A DNA stretch of 64,000 nt, taken from contig NZ_MUNT01000001.1 of NCBI RefSeq assembly GCF_002001175.1, positions 992,001-1,056,000 on the forward strand. The letters run 5' to 3'. The position numbers and the translations under genes are program-made. The stretch is from Rhodanobacter sp. C03 (lineage in GTDB: Bacteria > Pseudomonadota > Gammaproteobacteria > Xanthomonadales > Rhodanobacteraceae). A model generated the notes under the pieces. That model had not been told where the DNA came from. It worked only from the letters and a program-made list of their open reading frames with translations, and did not search any database. Shown here one piece after another: positions 1 through 8,568 of the stretch (its first letter is position 1; each line of letters opens with the position of its first letter).

Positions 1-327
1 GCGGCCGTGCCGGTCGGTTTCGTCTGGCTGGATACCGATGCAGGCAGTGGCGGCATCGGCATCGCCGAAATCGACGTGCTGCCGGAATATGGTCGGCGCG
101 GCATCGGCGCGGCGCTGCTGGAACATGCCTGCGCGTGGGCGCGGGCGGCCGGATACCGGCGCGTCGATCTGGGTACCCTGGCCGATGTGCCGTGGAATGC
201 GCCGTTCTATGCAAACCACGGGTTTTCGGTGGTCGACAAGCACGATCCGATGTTTGCTTTTGCACGCCAGCGTGATCGGGAGAATGGCTTCCCCGAGGAT
301 CTGCGGGTGTTCATGAGCCGCCCGCTG
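1..327 (+). CDS. GNAT-type N-acetyltransferase domain, 5'-truncated, in frame with ispE
   Basis: The window opens inside a reading frame encoding the C-terminal half of a GNAT acetyltransferase. Visible are the acetyl-CoA loop (PEYGRRGIGAALLEHA, the R/Q-x-x-G-x-G/A motif) and the later W-x-x-x-x-F-Y-x-x-x-G-F segment typical of the family. The substrate cannot be predicted. The last strand (EDLRVFMSRPL) resembles the usual GNAT C-terminus, but no stop codon follows: the frame runs straight into IspE, and the only ATG for IspE (313) lies inside this strand. In related gammaproteobacteria lolB usually sits upstream of ispE; here the acetyltransferase takes that place. The N-terminus is outside the window, so the end given is the approximate domain end, not a stop. 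Confidence 0.7.
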
Positions 328-1200
328 TTGCCGCTGTCCCACGGCGAATGGACGGTATGGCCGGCGCCGGCGAAGCTGAACCTGTTCCTGCGCATCACCG
401 GGCGGCGGCCGGATGGTTACCACGAACTGCAGACCGTGTTCCGCCTGCTCGACTGGGGCGACGAGATCCGCCTTCGCGTGCGCGACGACGGCGAAATCAG
501 GCGTGTCCGCGAGGTGCCTGGTGTGCCCGAAGCCAGCGACCTGGTGGTGCGGGCGGCACGGCTGCTGCAGGCGCATGCGGGCGTCGCGCTCGGTGTCGAG
601 ATCGAGGTGGACAAGCGCATCCCGATGGGTGGCGGGCTGGGCGGCGGCAGTTCCGATGCCGCGACCGTACTGGTTGCGCTGAACCTGCTGTGGCAGCTGG
701 ATCTGGACGAGGACCTGCTGGCCGAACTCGGGCGCCAACTGGGTGCCGACGTGCCGGTATTTGTGCGCGGCCGTTCAGCCTGGGCCGAGGGCATCGGCGA
801 GCAGCTCACGCCGATGCGCCTGCCGCGGCGCCACTACGTGGTACTCGATCCGCACGAATCGGTGCCTACCGCTGCGCTTTTTCAAGCCGCTGAATTGACA
901 CGAAATGCCCCGCGGGCGACAATTTCATCCTTTGCTTCCGGCGAAACGACGGAAAACGCCTTCGCGCCAGTGGCGCGCGCGCGCCATCCGCGGGTAGCTG
1001 CGGCGCTGGACTGGCTCGGCCGGTTTGGGATGGCGCGGCTTTCCGGCAGTGGTGGTTGTGTGTTTCTGGAAGCGAAATCATTCGATCGGGTCGTGGCGAT
1101 AGCCGCGCAATGCCCGAGCGCATTCACGGCATGGATGGCCGCGGGTGTCGAGGTTTCATCCTTGCAGGATGCACTGGCGCGTCATCGCGGTATCAACTGA
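313..1200 (+). CDS. ispE: 4-diphosphocytidyl-2-C-methyl-D-erythritol kinase (IspE)
   Basis: GHMP-family kinase that phosphorylates the 2-hydroxyl of CDP-methylerythritol with ATP in the non-mevalonate (MEP) isoprenoid pathway; cytosolic. The protein shows the N-terminal PAPAKLNLFL strand with the catalytic Lys, the ATP-binding glycine loop PMGGGLGGGSSDAA, the LGADVPVF segment with the catalytic Asp, and a C-terminal LSGSGGCVF motif. From ATG 313 it has 295 residues, close to the family norm. There is no stop between the upstream GNAT domain and this gene, so either translation starts internally at 313 (a GAGG lies 14 nt upstream, a loose spacing) or the product is a GNAT-IspE fusion. tRNA-Gln and prs follow, the common order in Xanthomonadales. 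Confidence 0.93.
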   Translation: MSRPLLPLSHGEWTVWPAPAKLNLFLRITGRRPDGYHELQTVFRLLDWGDEIRLRVRDDGEIRRVREVPGVPEASDLVVRAARLLQAHAGVALGVEIEVDKRIPMGGGLGGGSSDAATVLVALNLLWQLDLDEDLLAELGRQLGADVPVFVRGRSAWAEGIGEQLTPMRLPRRHYVVLDPHESVPTAALFQAAELTRNAPRATISSFASGETTENAFAPVARARHPRVAAALDWLGRFGMARLSGSGGCVFLEAKSFDRVVAIAAQCPSAFTAWMAAGVEVSSLQDALARHRGIN

Positions 1201-1279
1201 GCACACGGACAAGACGACGGCTGTCGGCGGCAGGGCAGCGATCGACGAATACAGATACAGGCACGAGCGAACAAAATAC

Positions 1280-1356
1280 TGGGGCGTCGCCAAGCTGGTT
1301 AAGGCACGGGATTTTGATTCCCGCATACGCAGGTTCGAATCCTGCCGCCCCAGCCA
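1280..1356 (+). tRNA. tRNA-Gln (anticodon TTG)
   Basis: A complete cloverleaf can be folded. The 7-bp acceptor stem pairs 1280-1286 with 1346-1352; the anticodon stem CGGGA/TCCCG encloses loop TTTTGAT with anticodon TTG; the T arm has a GCAGG/CCTGC stem with TTCGAAT loop. Discriminator G is at 1353 and the encoded CCA at 1354-1356. It lies between ispE and prs. Confidence 0.96.
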
Positions 1357-1390
1357 CTCATGATGGTCGTTGCTTTCGAGGTTACCCACT

Positions 1391-2350
1391 GTGGACACGT
1401 CCACCCCGATGATGCTGTTTAGCGGTAACGCCCACCGCGCCCTCGCCGATGATGTCGCCCATCGCCTGGGTGTTCCGCTCGGCAAGGCGCTGGTCAGCAC
1501 GTTCAGCGACGGCGAAGTGCAGATCGAGATCGAGGAAAACGTCCGCCGGCAGGAAGTGTTCGTGCTGCAGCCGACCGGTGCACCGAGTGCGGTCAACCTG
1601 TTCGAGCTGCTGGCCCTGGGTGACGCGCTCAAGCGTGCTTCGGTGGCCAGCGTCACCGCGGTGATCCCGTATTTCGGCTATGCCCGGCAGGATCGTCGCC
1701 CGCGTTCGGCGCGCGTGCCGATCACCGCCAAGCTGGCTGCCAGGATGATCGGCGCCGCGGGCATCGACCGGGTGCTGACGGTGGATCTGCATGCCGACCA
1801 GATCCAGGGTTTCTTCGATATCCCGGTCGACAACGTGTACGCCTCGCCGGTGCTGCTGGCCGACATCTGGCGCAATCACAGCATGGACGACCTGATCGTG
1901 GTCAGTCCGGACGTGGGCGGCGTGGTGCGTGCTCGTGCGATCGCCAAGCGGCTGGATGACGCCGATCTGGCGATCATCGACAAGCGTCGGCCGCGTGCGA
2001 ACGTGTCCACCGTGATGAACATCATCGGTGACGTGGATGGCAAGACCTGCGTGATGGTCGATGACATCGTCGACACCGCCGGTACGTTGTGTGCGGCGGC
2101 GGCGGCGTTGAAGGATCGTGGTGCCCGCAAGGTGGTCGCGTACTGCGTGCATCCAGTGCTGTCGGGTGCGGCGATCAGCAATATCGAAGGCTCCCAGCTC
2201 GACCAGCTGGTGGTCACCAATACCTTGCCGCTACGCCCGGAAGCGAAGGCCTGTGCGAAAATTCGCCAGCTTTCGGTCGCCGAGCTGCTGGCGGAGACCA
2301 TTCGCCGGATCGCCTTCGGCGAATCGGTGAGTTCGTTGTACGTCGACTGA
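1391..2350 (+). CDS. prs: Ribose-phosphate pyrophosphokinase (PRPP synthetase)
   Basis: Makes 5-phosphoribosyl-1-pyrophosphate from ribose-5-phosphate and ATP, feeding purine, pyrimidine, NAD, histidine and tryptophan synthesis. The protein contains the N-terminal [34 protein letters not shown] (ATP loop), the [13 protein letters not shown] segment with the metal-binding DLH, and the PRPP-binding [13 protein letters not shown] motif. I chose GTG 1391 because GAGG lies 10 nt upstream and it gives 319 residues, close to the family norm; the frame is open upstream to TTG 1370, and ATG 1409 is a less likely alternative. The gene begins 34 nt after tRNA-Gln and is followed by rplY. Confidence 0.96.
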   Translation: MDTSTPMMLFSGNAHRALADDVAHRLGVPLGKALVSTFSDGEVQIEIEENVRRQEVFVLQPTGAPSAVNLFELLALGDALKRASVASVTAVIPYFGYARQDRRPRSARVPITAKLAARMIGAAGIDRVLTVDLHADQIQGFFDIPVDNVYASPVLLADIWRNHSMDDLIVVSPDVGGVVRARAIAKRLDDADLAIIDKRRPRANVSTVMNIIGDVDGKTCVMVDDIVDTAGTLCAAAAALKDRGARKVVAYCVHPVLSGAAISNIEGSQLDQLVVTNTLPLRPEAKACAKIRQLSVAELLAETIRRIAFGESVSSLYVD

Positions 2351-2440
2351 GGGATTCGTCCCTTTACTCGGTTCCTCTGGTCGCGGGGGAACCATTCAAG
2401 CCGCCGCGAGGCGGCAAACACAACCTAAGGCAGTACTGAA

Positions 2441-3106
2441 ATGATCAAGACTCATGAAATCAAGGCGCAGAGCCGCAAGGACGAGGGGAAAGGTGCGAGC
2501 CGCCGCCTGCGTCATGCGAGCTTCGTGCCTGCCGTCGTCTACGGCGCCGGCCAGGACCCGCAGAGCATCCAGATCGAGCACAACACCATCCTGCTCGCCG
2601 CCAAGCACGAGTGGTTCTTCTCCTCGGTGCTCGACCTCAACGTCGACGGCAAGGTGCAGAAGGTGTTGGTGCGTGACTGGCAGAAGCATCCGTTCAAGCA
2701 GCTGATGATGCACATGGACTTCCTGCGCGTGGACGAGAACGTGGCCATCCGTGTCAGCGTGCCGCTGCACTTCCTGAACCAGGAGAAGTCGGCTGCCGGC
2801 AAGACCTCCGGCGTGGTGATCTCGCATAACCTGACCGAAGTGGAAATCACCTGCCTGCCGAAGGATCTGCCCGAATTCATCGAGCTGGATCTGGGCGAGC
2901 TGAATCCGGGCGACATTGTCCACCTGTCCGAGCTGAAGCTGCCGGCGAATGTCGAAATTGTCGCGCTGCATCTGGGTGAGAGCCACGATATCGCGGTGGT
3001 CACGGCGAACACTGTGCAGGAAGAGGTCGAGGAAGCTCCGGCCGAAGGCGACACTGCTGCTCCGGCGGCCGCTGCTGCTCCGGCCAAGAAAGACGACAAG
3101 AAGTAA
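2441..3106 (+). CDS. rplY: 50S ribosomal protein L25, Ctc/TL5-type long form
   Basis: Binds 5S rRNA in the large subunit. At 221 residues it is the long, two-domain form: an N-terminal L25 5S-binding domain (about 1-95) and a C-terminal beta domain (about 100-195), ending in an Ala/Pro tail and then basic KKDDKK. The short E. coli L25 lacks the second domain. The 90-nt spacer after prs holds a GCCGCC/GGCGGC tetraloop hairpin (2400-2415) shortly before the start. prs-rplY-pth-ychF is a conserved order, and all four genes read the same way. The ATG start gives the expected MIKTHEIKAQ N-terminus. Confidence 0.96.
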   Translation: MIKTHEIKAQSRKDEGKGASRRLRHASFVPAVVYGAGQDPQSIQIEHNTILLAAKHEWFFSSVLDLNVDGKVQKVLVRDWQKHPFKQLMMHMDFLRVDENVAIRVSVPLHFLNQEKSAAGKTSGVVISHNLTEVEITCLPKDLPEFIELDLGELNPGDIVHLSELKLPANVEIVALHLGESHDIAVVTANTVQEEVEEAPAEGDTAAPAAAAAPAKKDDKK

Positions 3107-3113
3107 GCCGCGA

Positions 3114-3141
3114 CGACCCGCACTCCACCGAGTGCGGGTCG
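3114..3141 (+). terminator. Perfect 11-bp hairpin between rplY and pth
   Basis: Arms 3114-3124 (CGACCCGCACT) and 3131-3141 pair perfectly around a 6-nt loop, starting 7 nt after the rplY stop and ending 18 nt before pth. There is no U-run after it, so it is more likely an RNA-stabilising, processing or weak attenuating hairpin than a classical terminator. Confidence 0.5.
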
Positions 3142-3159
3142 CCACTGCTGCTTGTCCGC

Positions 3160-3747
3160 ATGGCTGGTTTGCGACTCATTGTCGGGCTGGGCAACCCCGG
3201 TGCCGAATACCTCCGAACCCGGCACAACGCCGGGTTCTGGTTTGTGGATGCCTTGGCCAGCGGGCTGGGTGGGCGCTTCGGTTTCGACGGCAAACTGCAC
3301 GGCGAAACCTGCAAGGTGCACATCGGCAGCGAGCCGGTATGGCTGCTCAAGCCAGCTACCTTCATGAACAAGAGCGGCATCGCCGTGGTTTCGGCGCTGC
3401 GCTATTACAAGATCGAGCCGGATGAATGCCTGATCGCGCATGACGATCTGGACCTGCCTGCCGGTACCGTGCGGATGAAGTTCGACGGCGGCCACGGCGG
3501 CCAGAACGGCCTGCGCGACACCATGGCGCATCTGGATCACGGCAAGTTCCATCGCCTGCGCGTGGGTATTGGCCATCCCGGTCACCGCGATCAGGTCACG
3601 CCGTGGGTGCTGGGTCGCCCATCGGTGCAGGACGAGAACGCGATCCTCGATGGCATTGCGCGCGCGCTGGACGTGCTGCCGCTGGCGGTGGATGGCCAGT
3701 TCGACAAGGCGATGCAGCAGTTGCACACGACGGGAAATCGGGAATAG
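3160..3747 (+). CDS. pth: Peptidyl-tRNA hydrolase
   Basis: Cleaves the ester bond of peptidyl-tRNAs that drop off the ribosome, recycling tRNA. The 195-residue protein has the family signature [12 protein letters not shown] with its conserved Asn, the [11 protein letters not shown] segment with the catalytic His, [10 protein letters not shown], the [12 protein letters not shown] stretch with the essential Asp, and [11 protein letters not shown]. Length and start (ATG 3160) fit the family. It follows rplY after a 53-nt spacer with a strong hairpin and precedes ychF by 74 nt. Confidence 0.97.
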   Translation: MAGLRLIVGLGNPGAEYLRTRHNAGFWFVDALASGLGGRFGFDGKLHGETCKVHIGSEPVWLLKPATFMNKSGIAVVSALRYYKIEPDECLIAHDDLDLPAGTVRMKFDGGHGGQNGLRDTMAHLDHGKFHRLRVGIGHPGHRDQVTPWVLGRPSVQDENAILDGIARALDVLPLAVDGQFDKAMQQLHTTGNRE

Positions 3748-3821
3748 CGCATCGGGAGCTATTGATTCCGCACTACTGTTCCGATTTTCCACCAACGATT
3801 TTATTTTCCGGATTCAAAGTC

Positions 3822-4910
3822 ATGGGCATCAAATGCGGCATCGTCGGTCTGCCTAACGTCGGCAAGTCCACCCTGTTCAATGCGCTGACCAAGGCGGGCA
3901 TCGCCGCGGCGAACTTCCCGTTCTGCACGATCGAGCCGAACGTGGGCGTAGTGCCGGTGCCAGATCCGCGCCTGGGCGCGCTGGCTGCCATCGTCAATCC
4001 GCAGAAGGTGATCCCCACTGCGGTCGAGTTCGTCGATATCGCCGGCTTGGTGGCTGGTGCGTCGAAGGGTGAGGGCCTCGGCAACAAGTTCCTCGCGCAC
4101 ATCCGCGAGGTAGATGCGATCGCCCATGTGGTGCGTTGTTTCGAAGGTGACGTGATCCACGTCGCCGGCAAGGTCGACCCGATCTCCGACATCGATACCA
4201 TCGATACCGAACTGGCGCTGGCCGACCTGGAATCGGTGGACAAGGCGCTGAACCGCGCCGAGCGTGCGGCCAAGGCGAATGACAAGGAGGCCATGGCGAA
4301 GAAGCCAGTGCTGCAGAAGCTGTCCGCCGGCCTCAACGAGGGCAAGTCCGCACGCAGCCTCGGCCTGGACGAGGAAGAGAAGGCGCTGGTACGCGACCTG
4401 TTCCTGCTCACCCTGAAGCCGTTGATGTACATCGCCAATGTCGCCGACGATGGCTTCGAGAACAATCCGCTGCTCGACGCGGTGCGCGCCCGTGCCGTCA
4501 CTGAGGGGGCCGAAGTGGTGCCGGTGTGCGCTTCCATCGAAGAGGAAATGGCACAGCTGGAAGACGCCGATCGCGACGAATTCCTGAAGGACATGGGGCT
4601 GGACGAGCCGGGTCTGAATCGGGTGATCCGCGCCGGCTACCGGCTGCTCGACCTGCAGACCTACTTCACTGCCGGCGTGAAAGAGGTGCGCGCATGGACG
4701 ATCAAGCGCGGTTTCACCGGGCCGCAGGCGGCGGGTGTGATCCATACCGATTTCGAGCGCGGTTTCATTCGCGCCGAGACGATCAGTTACGACGACTTCA
4801 TTCAGTACAAGGGTGAGGCTGGCGCCGGTGCGGCGGGTCGACTGCGCAAGGAAGGCAAGGATTACATCGTCAAGGATGGTGACGTGCTGCACTTCCTGTT
4901 CAACGTCTGA
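3822..4910 (+). CDS. ychF: Redox-regulated Obg-family ATPase/GTPase YchF
   Basis: Universally conserved P-loop NTPase of the Obg family that associates with ribosomes and in E. coli binds ATP rather than GTP. Visible are the Walker A loop GLPNVGKST, the switch region [10 protein letters not shown], the DIAGLV G3 motif and NVADDG at the altered G4 position (E. coli has NxxE; here Asp replaces Glu). A C-terminal TGS domain begins near [11 protein letters not shown]. The start ATG 3822 gives 362 residues, as expected. The frame is open upstream into pth, but that extension is not conserved-looking. A good intrinsic terminator follows at 4930, closing this gene set. Confidence 0.97.
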   Translation: MGIKCGIVGLPNVGKSTLFNALTKAGIAAANFPFCTIEPNVGVVPVPDPRLGALAAIVNPQKVIPTAVEFVDIAGLVAGASKGEGLGNKFLAHIREVDAIAHVVRCFEGDVIHVAGKVDPISDIDTIDTELALADLESVDKALNRAERAAKANDKEAMAKKPVLQKLSAGLNEGKSARSLGLDEEEKALVRDLFLLTLKPLMYIANVADDGFENNPLLDAVRARAVTEGAEVVPVCASIEEEMAQLEDADRDEFLKDMGLDEPGLNRVIRAGYRLLDLQTYFTAGVKEVRAWTIKRGFTGPQAAGVIHTDFERGFIRAETISYDDFIQYKGEAGAGAAGRLRKEGKDYIVKDGDVLHFLFNV

Positions 4911-4929
4911 GCTTCGCTCTGCTGCATGC

Positions 4930-4957
4930 AAAGCCCCGGCCTGTCTGGGGCTTTTTT
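4930..4957 (+). terminator. Intrinsic terminator after ychF
   Basis: AAGCCCC and GGGGCTT arms form a 7-bp stem around a 9-nt loop, followed directly by a T-run (4952-4957). It begins about 20 nt after the ychF stop. Confidence 0.85.
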
Positions 4958-5044
4958 GTGCGCATTCGCTTGCCGGGCAACAGGTTGACTGCCGCAGTAG
5001 GCATAATGTGGATTCCATTCTTGGTTGGTTCCGCCGGAGTCCAC

Positions 5045-5533
5045 ATGCCAGGTCAGCAGAGTGAGGTGACGTTCCGCTTTCTCGCCGAGCCCACCGACGT
5101 CAACTTCGGCGGCAAGGTGCATGGCGGCATGGTGATGAAGTGGATCGACCAGGCCGGCTATGCCTGTGCGGTGGGCTGGAGCGGAGCGTATTGCGTCACC
5201 GCCTCGGTCAGCGGTATCCAGTTCGTGGCTCCGATCCTGATCGGCGACATGGTCACGGTGCGGGCGCGGTTGATCCACACCGGTACCTCCAGCATGCATC
5301 TCGCCGTGGATGTGCTGGCGCGTGACCTGCGCAAGGACGAGCACCGGCTGGCGACCAGTTGCGTGATGGTGTTTGTGGCGCTGGACAGTCAGGACGGCAA
5401 GCCGACCCCGGTGCCGCATTGGGAGCCGCGCGACGACAGTGAGCGTCAGCTGCAGGCGCAGGCGAAGCAATTGCTGGAACTGTCCAAGGGAATGGAGAAG
5501 CTGGTCGACCTGCGCGCCGCATCAGTGGGCTGA
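5045..5533 (+). CDS. Acyl-CoA thioesterase, hotdog fold (YciA/BACH-like)
   Basis: Predicted to hydrolyse acyl-CoA thioesters. The sequence carries the hotdog features of the acyl-CoA hydrolase family: DVNFGGKVHGGMVMKWIDQAGYACA (active-site Asn/His region; helix after the GG turn), a VTASVSGIQF strand and a VTVRARLIHTGTSSM strand. I chose ATG 5045, which has GGAG 5-8 nt upstream; the open frame reaches back to 4958 but that part lies next to the ychF terminator. The protein is then 162 residues. It stands alone before the tRNA cluster. The preferred chain length is unknown. Confidence 0.85.
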   Translation: MPGQQSEVTFRFLAEPTDVNFGGKVHGGMVMKWIDQAGYACAVGWSGAYCVTASVSGIQFVAPILIGDMVTVRARLIHTGTSSMHLAVDVLARDLRKDEHRLATSCVMVFVALDSQDGKPTPVPHWEPRDDSERQLQAQAKQLLELSKGMEKLVDLRAASVG

Positions 5534-5593
5534 GATGGACGCAAAATTTCGCTGGAAATTCACGCCGGCATGCGAATTTGGCACCGGGAGGTG

Positions 5594-5622
5594 TTGACAG
5601 TTTGGGGCTCGATCCACACAAT
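5594..5622 (+). promoter_or_regulatory. Predicted sigma-70 promoter for the tRNA-Tyr/Gly transcript
   Basis: A perfect -35 box TTGACA (5594-5599), a 17-nt spacer and CACAAT (5617-5622) at -10. The predicted start is near 5629, a few nucleotides before tRNA-Tyr at 5637. Confidence 0.7.
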
Positions 5623-5636
5623 ACGCGTTCTTTGTT

Positions 5637-5722
5637 GGAGGGATACCCAAGCGGCCAACGGGGGCAGACTGTAAATCTGCTGGCTTACGCCTTCGGTGGT
5701 TCGAATCCACCTCCCTCCACCA
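5637..5722 (+). tRNA. tRNA-Tyr (anticodon GTA)
   Basis: Class II tRNA with a long variable arm. The acceptor stem pairs 5637-5643 (GGAGGGA) with 5712-5718; anticodon GTA sits in the loop after CAGAC; the T loop is TTCGAAT; CCA is encoded at 5720-5722. It is the first gene of the Tyr-Gly-Thr-tuf cluster, which matches the E. coli tyrU-glyT-thrT-tufB order. Confidence 0.96.
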
Positions 5723-5740
5723 GCAAGAGTTCCGCGCAGG

Positions 5741-5814
5741 GCGGGAGTAGTTCAATGGTAGAACATCAGTTTTCCAAACTGATTACGCGGGTTCGATTCC
5801 CGCCTTCCGCTCCA
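5741..5814 (+). tRNA. tRNA-Gly (anticodon TCC)
   Basis: Acceptor stem 5741-5747 pairs with 5804-5810 with one G-U pair. The anticodon loop TTTCCAA carries TCC; the T arm is CGGG/CCCG around TTCGATT. CCA is encoded at 5812-5814. It lies 18 nt after tRNA-Tyr. Confidence 0.96.
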
Positions 5815-5837
5815 TTGCGCTGCAAGTGTCAGGTGCT

Positions 5838-5877
5838 GTTGATCGAAGCAATTGCTGCATAGATCGACGCTTTTTTT
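5838..5877 (+). terminator. Intrinsic terminator after tRNA-Gly
   Basis: GTTGATC (5838-5844) pairs with GATCGAC (5862-5868), with a G-U pair; the loop contains a small AGCAATTGCT palindrome. Seven T residues follow at 5871-5877. This should end the Tyr-Gly transcript before tRNA-Thr and tuf, unlike the continuous E. coli operon. Confidence 0.65.
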
Positions 5878-5884
5878 GAATTGT

Positions 5885-5930
5885 CCAGCATGGATGCCGG
5901 TCTGTTCTTTGCCATCATGGAGGATGGCTG
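5885..5930 (-). repeat. Inverted copy of the double-hairpin element (fourth copy in the window)
   Basis: Read on the minus strand: a first hairpin with arms GCCATC and GATGGC, the linker AAAGAACA, then a second hairpin with arms CCGGCA and TGCTGG around TCCA. The same design occurs three times in tandem at 20805-20967. In this copy the second stem has a G-U pair on the minus strand (an A-C mismatch on the plus strand), suggesting the minus strand is the structured one. It lies between tRNA-Gly and tRNA-Thr, just after the terminator. Confidence 0.7.
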
Positions 5931-5940
5931 AAATACATAC

Positions 5941-6016
<76 letters not shown>

Positions 6017-6093
6017 TCTTTTCGACCGTCAAGGTCACCGCCCCGCAAGGGCCAGTTCCATCAATTCATTGACTCCATCGGGGTTTAGCGCGC

Positions 6094-7284
6094 ATGGCAA
6101 AGGGTAAATTCGAACGCACCAAGCCGCACGTCAACGTCGGCACGATTGGTCACGTGGATCACGGCAAGACGACGCTGACGGCAGCGCTGACGAAGGTCGG
6201 TGCGGAACGTTTTGGTGGCGAGTTCAAGGATTACAGCTCGATCGACGCGGCGCCGGAAGAGAAGGCGCGCGGCATCACGATCTCGACCGCCCACGTGGAA
6301 TACGAGTCGCCGAACCGCCATTACGCGCACGTCGACTGCCCGGGCCATGCGGACTATGTGAAGAACATGATCACGGGTGCGGCGCAGATGGACGGCGCGA
6401 TCCTGGTGTGCTCGGCCGCGGACGGCCCGATGCCGCAGACGCGCGAGCACATCCTGCTGTCGCGTCAGGTCGGTGTGCCGTACATCATCGTCTACCTGAA
6501 CAAGGCGGACCTGGTGGACGACGCCGAGCTGCTCGAGCTGGTCGAGATGGAAGTGCGCGAGCTGCTGTCGAAGTACGACTTCCCGGGCGACGACACCCCG
6601 ATGATCCACGGTTCGGCCCGTATGGCGCTGGAAGGCGATCAGAGCGAGATCGGCGTGCCGTCGATCATCAAGCTGGTCGACGCGCTGGATAGCTATATCC
6701 CGGAGCCGACGCGCGTCATCGACCGTCCGTTCCTGATGCCGGTGGAAGACGTGTTCTCGATCTCGGGCCGCGGCACCGTGGTGACCGGTCGTATCGAGCG
6801 CGGCATCATCAAGGTCGGCGACGAAATCGAAGTGGTCGGCATCCGCGACACGCAGAAGACCACGGTCACCGGCGTGGAAATGTTCCGCAAGCTGCTGGAC
6901 CAGGGTCAGGCAGGCGACAACGCCGGTCTGCTGCTGCGCGGCCTGAAGCGTGACGACGTGGAGCGTGGCCAGGTGCTGGCCAAGCCGGGCACGATCACCC
7001 CGCACACGGACTTCGAGGCTGAGGTGTATGTGCTGTCGAAGGACGAGGGTGGCCGTCATACGCCGTTCTTCAAGGGTTACCGTCCGCAGTTCTACTTCCG
7101 CACGACCGACGTGACCGGCGCTTGCCAGTTGCCGGAAGGTGTGGAGATGGTGATGCCGGGTGACAACGTGAAGATGGTGGTGAGCCTGATCCACCCGATC
7201 GCGATGGACGAAGGCCTGCGTTTCGCCATTCGCGAAGGCGGCCGCACCGTCGGCGCCGGCGTCGTGGCCAAGGTCATCAAGTAA
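6094..7284 (+). CDS. tuf: Elongation factor Tu, copy 1
   Basis: GTPase that brings aminoacyl-tRNA to the ribosomal A site. Of 396 residues, it shows GHVDHGKT (P loop), DCPGH (G3), NKAD (G4), and the effector-loop region [10 protein letters not shown], followed by beta-barrel domains 2 and 3. The encoded protein is identical to that of copy 2 at 23206; the two DNA sequences differ only at a handful of silent third positions, all in the last 60 percent of the gene. This copy lies in the tRNA-Thr - tuf - tRNA-Trp - secE arrangement, equivalent to E. coli tufB. Confidence 0.98.
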   Translation: MAKGKFERTKPHVNVGTIGHVDHGKTTLTAALTKVGAERFGGEFKDYSSIDAAPEEKARGITISTAHVEYESPNRHYAHVDCPGHADYVKNMITGAAQMDGAILVCSAADGPMPQTREHILLSRQVGVPYIIVYLNKADLVDDAELLELVEMEVRELLSKYDFPGDDTPMIHGSARMALEGDQSEIGVPSIIKLVDALDSYIPEPTRVIDRPFLMPVEDVFSISGRGTVVTGRIERGIIKVGDEIEVVGIRDTQKTTVTGVEMFRKLLDQGQAGDNAGLLLRGLKRDDVERGQVLAKPGTITPHTDFEAEVYVLSKDEGGRHTPFFKGYRPQFYFRTTDVTGACQLPEGVEMVMPGDNVKMVVSLIHPIAMDEGLRFAIREGGRTVGAGVVAKVIK

Positions 7285-7327
7285 GATACGGGCAGCGCGC
7301 TTCGGTGCGCAGCTCAAACTCCACGGG

Positions 7328-7351
7328 GCGAGCGGACTCAAGGCCGCTCGC
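7328..7351 (+). terminator. 8-bp hairpin between tuf and tRNA-Trp
   Basis: GCGAGCGG (7328-7335) pairs with CCGCTCGC (7344-7351) around an 8-nt loop. Another small UUCG-loop hairpin precedes it near 7296. There is no strong U-run, so it may be a processing or pausing structure in a tuf - tRNA-Trp - secE transcript. Confidence 0.4.
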
Positions 7352-7377
7352 TGTCGTGTTTCAAGTTCAAGCCATGT

Positions 7378-7453
<76 letters not shown>

Positions 7454-7533
7454 CTTCCCCGAGGATCGAGACGGGTGACGATGGCAAGGCCGACCGCAGG
7501 GTCCGGCGTGCTGCTGACACCCGATCACTGTGC

Positions 7534-7929
7534 ATGAATACCAAGGTAGAACAGCCCAAGGGCACGAACGCCGCCGACATCGGCAAGCTGGTACTGGCGT
7601 TGCTGGTGCTGGTTGCCGGTATCGTCGCCTATTCCTGGTTCGGACGGGACGGCAGTATTTCCTCGTCGGTACGCCTGCTGGGTGTGCTGGCCGCGCTGGT
7701 GCTTGCGCTGGCAATCGCCGCCTTCACCGCACTGGGGCGGCGGGTGCGGAACTTCATCGCCGAGTCGCAGTTCGAAATGCGCAAGGTGGTCTGGCCGACT
7801 CGCGACGAGACGATCAAGACGACCGGCATCATCATTGTGGTGGTGATCATCCTGTCGCTGCTGCTGGGTCTGATCGACCTGATCCTGAAGTCAGTCATTC
7901 TCGACTGGCTGCTGAAGTTGGGTGCCTGA
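7534..7929 (+). CDS. secE: Preprotein translocase subunit SecE
   Basis: Small essential membrane subunit of the SecYEG channel; it clamps SecY. The 131-residue protein has two N-terminal hydrophobic segments (about residues 18-37 and 45-65), then the amphipathic [22 protein letters not shown] signature region and a C-terminal membrane helix (about 100-125). This is the three-helix form seen in gammaproteobacteria. ATG 7534 was chosen as the conserved-looking start; the frame is open back into tRNA-Trp, which cannot be coding. nusG follows by 7 nt, so the two are co-transcribed. Confidence 0.95.
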   Translation: MNTKVEQPKGTNAADIGKLVLALLVLVAGIVAYSWFGRDGSISSSVRLLGVLAALVLALAIAAFTALGRRVRNFIAESQFEMRKVVWPTRDETIKTTGIIIVVVIILSLLLGLIDLILKSVILDWLLKLGA

Positions 7930-7936
7930 GGTGAGC

Positions 7937-8497
7937 ATGAGCAAGCGCTGGTATGTGGTGCACGCCTATTCGGGTTTCGAGAATCAGGTGAAGCGTTCCC
8001 TCGAGGAGCGTATCAAGCGCGCCGAGATGGAAGAGCGGTTCGGCGAAGTGCTGGTGCCGACCGAGGAAGTGATCGAGATGCGCGGCGGCCAGAAGCGGCG
8101 CAGCGATCGCAAGTTCTTCCCTGGTTACGTGCTGGTGCAGATCGAGACGAATACCGAGGGCAAGGCGCCGCGGATCGATGACGAGTGCTGGCATCTGATC
8201 AAGGAAACCCCGAAGGTGATGGGTTTCATCGGCGGTACCGCCGATCGTCCGCTGCCGATCAAGGACAGCGAGGCCGAAGCCATCCTCAGCCGCGTCCGCG
8301 AGGGTGTCGAGAAGCCCAAGCCCAAGGTGCTGTTCGAGCCGGGCGAGATGGTGCGAGTCACCGAGGGTCCGTTCAACGATTTCAACGGCGTGGTCGAGGA
8401 AGTCAACTACGAGAAGAGTCGCCTGCGCGTTGCAGTGCTGATCTTCGGCCGTTCGACCCCGGTCGAACTGGAATTCGGTCAGGTCGAGAAGGCCTGA
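7937..8497 (+). CDS. nusG: Transcription termination/antitermination factor NusG
   Basis: Binds the RNA polymerase clamp, suppresses pausing, and links polymerase to Rho or to ribosomal protein S10. The N-terminal NGN domain ([17 protein letters not shown] to about residue 120) and the C-terminal KOW domain ([25 protein letters not shown]) are both present, 186 residues in total. Start ATG 7937 sits just behind GAGGTG; in-frame GTG codons at 7922 and 7931 are weaker options. It forms an operon with secE and precedes the rplK promoter. Confidence 0.97.
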   Translation: MSKRWYVVHAYSGFENQVKRSLEERIKRAEMEERFGEVLVPTEEVIEMRGGQKRRSDRKFFPGYVLVQIETNTEGKAPRIDDECWHLIKETPKVMGFIGGTADRPLPIKDSEAEAILSRVREGVEKPKPKVLFEPGEMVRVTEGPFNDFNGVVEEVNYEKSRLRVAVLIFGRSTPVELEFGQVEKA

Positions 8498-8528
8498 TCT
8501 GGCGGGTAGCGTCATCTTGGCACGGGGC

Positions 8529-8557
8529 TTGCTGAAAGCCTGACCAATCTCTATACT
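8529..8557 (+). promoter_or_regulatory. Predicted sigma-70 promoter for rplKAJL-rpoBC
   Basis: TTGCTG (8529-8534), a spacer of exactly 17 nt and TATACT (8552-8557). The predicted transcript starts near 8564, leaving a leader of about 130 nt before rplK with two hairpins. Confidence 0.75.
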
Positions 8558-8568
8558 GCGCGGTTCAC

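Noticed and set aside
5545-5577. Possible inverted pair around AATTTCGCTGGAAATT before the tRNA cluster
   Set aside because: It is short and lies just upstream of a consensus promoter; nothing links it to termination or regulation.
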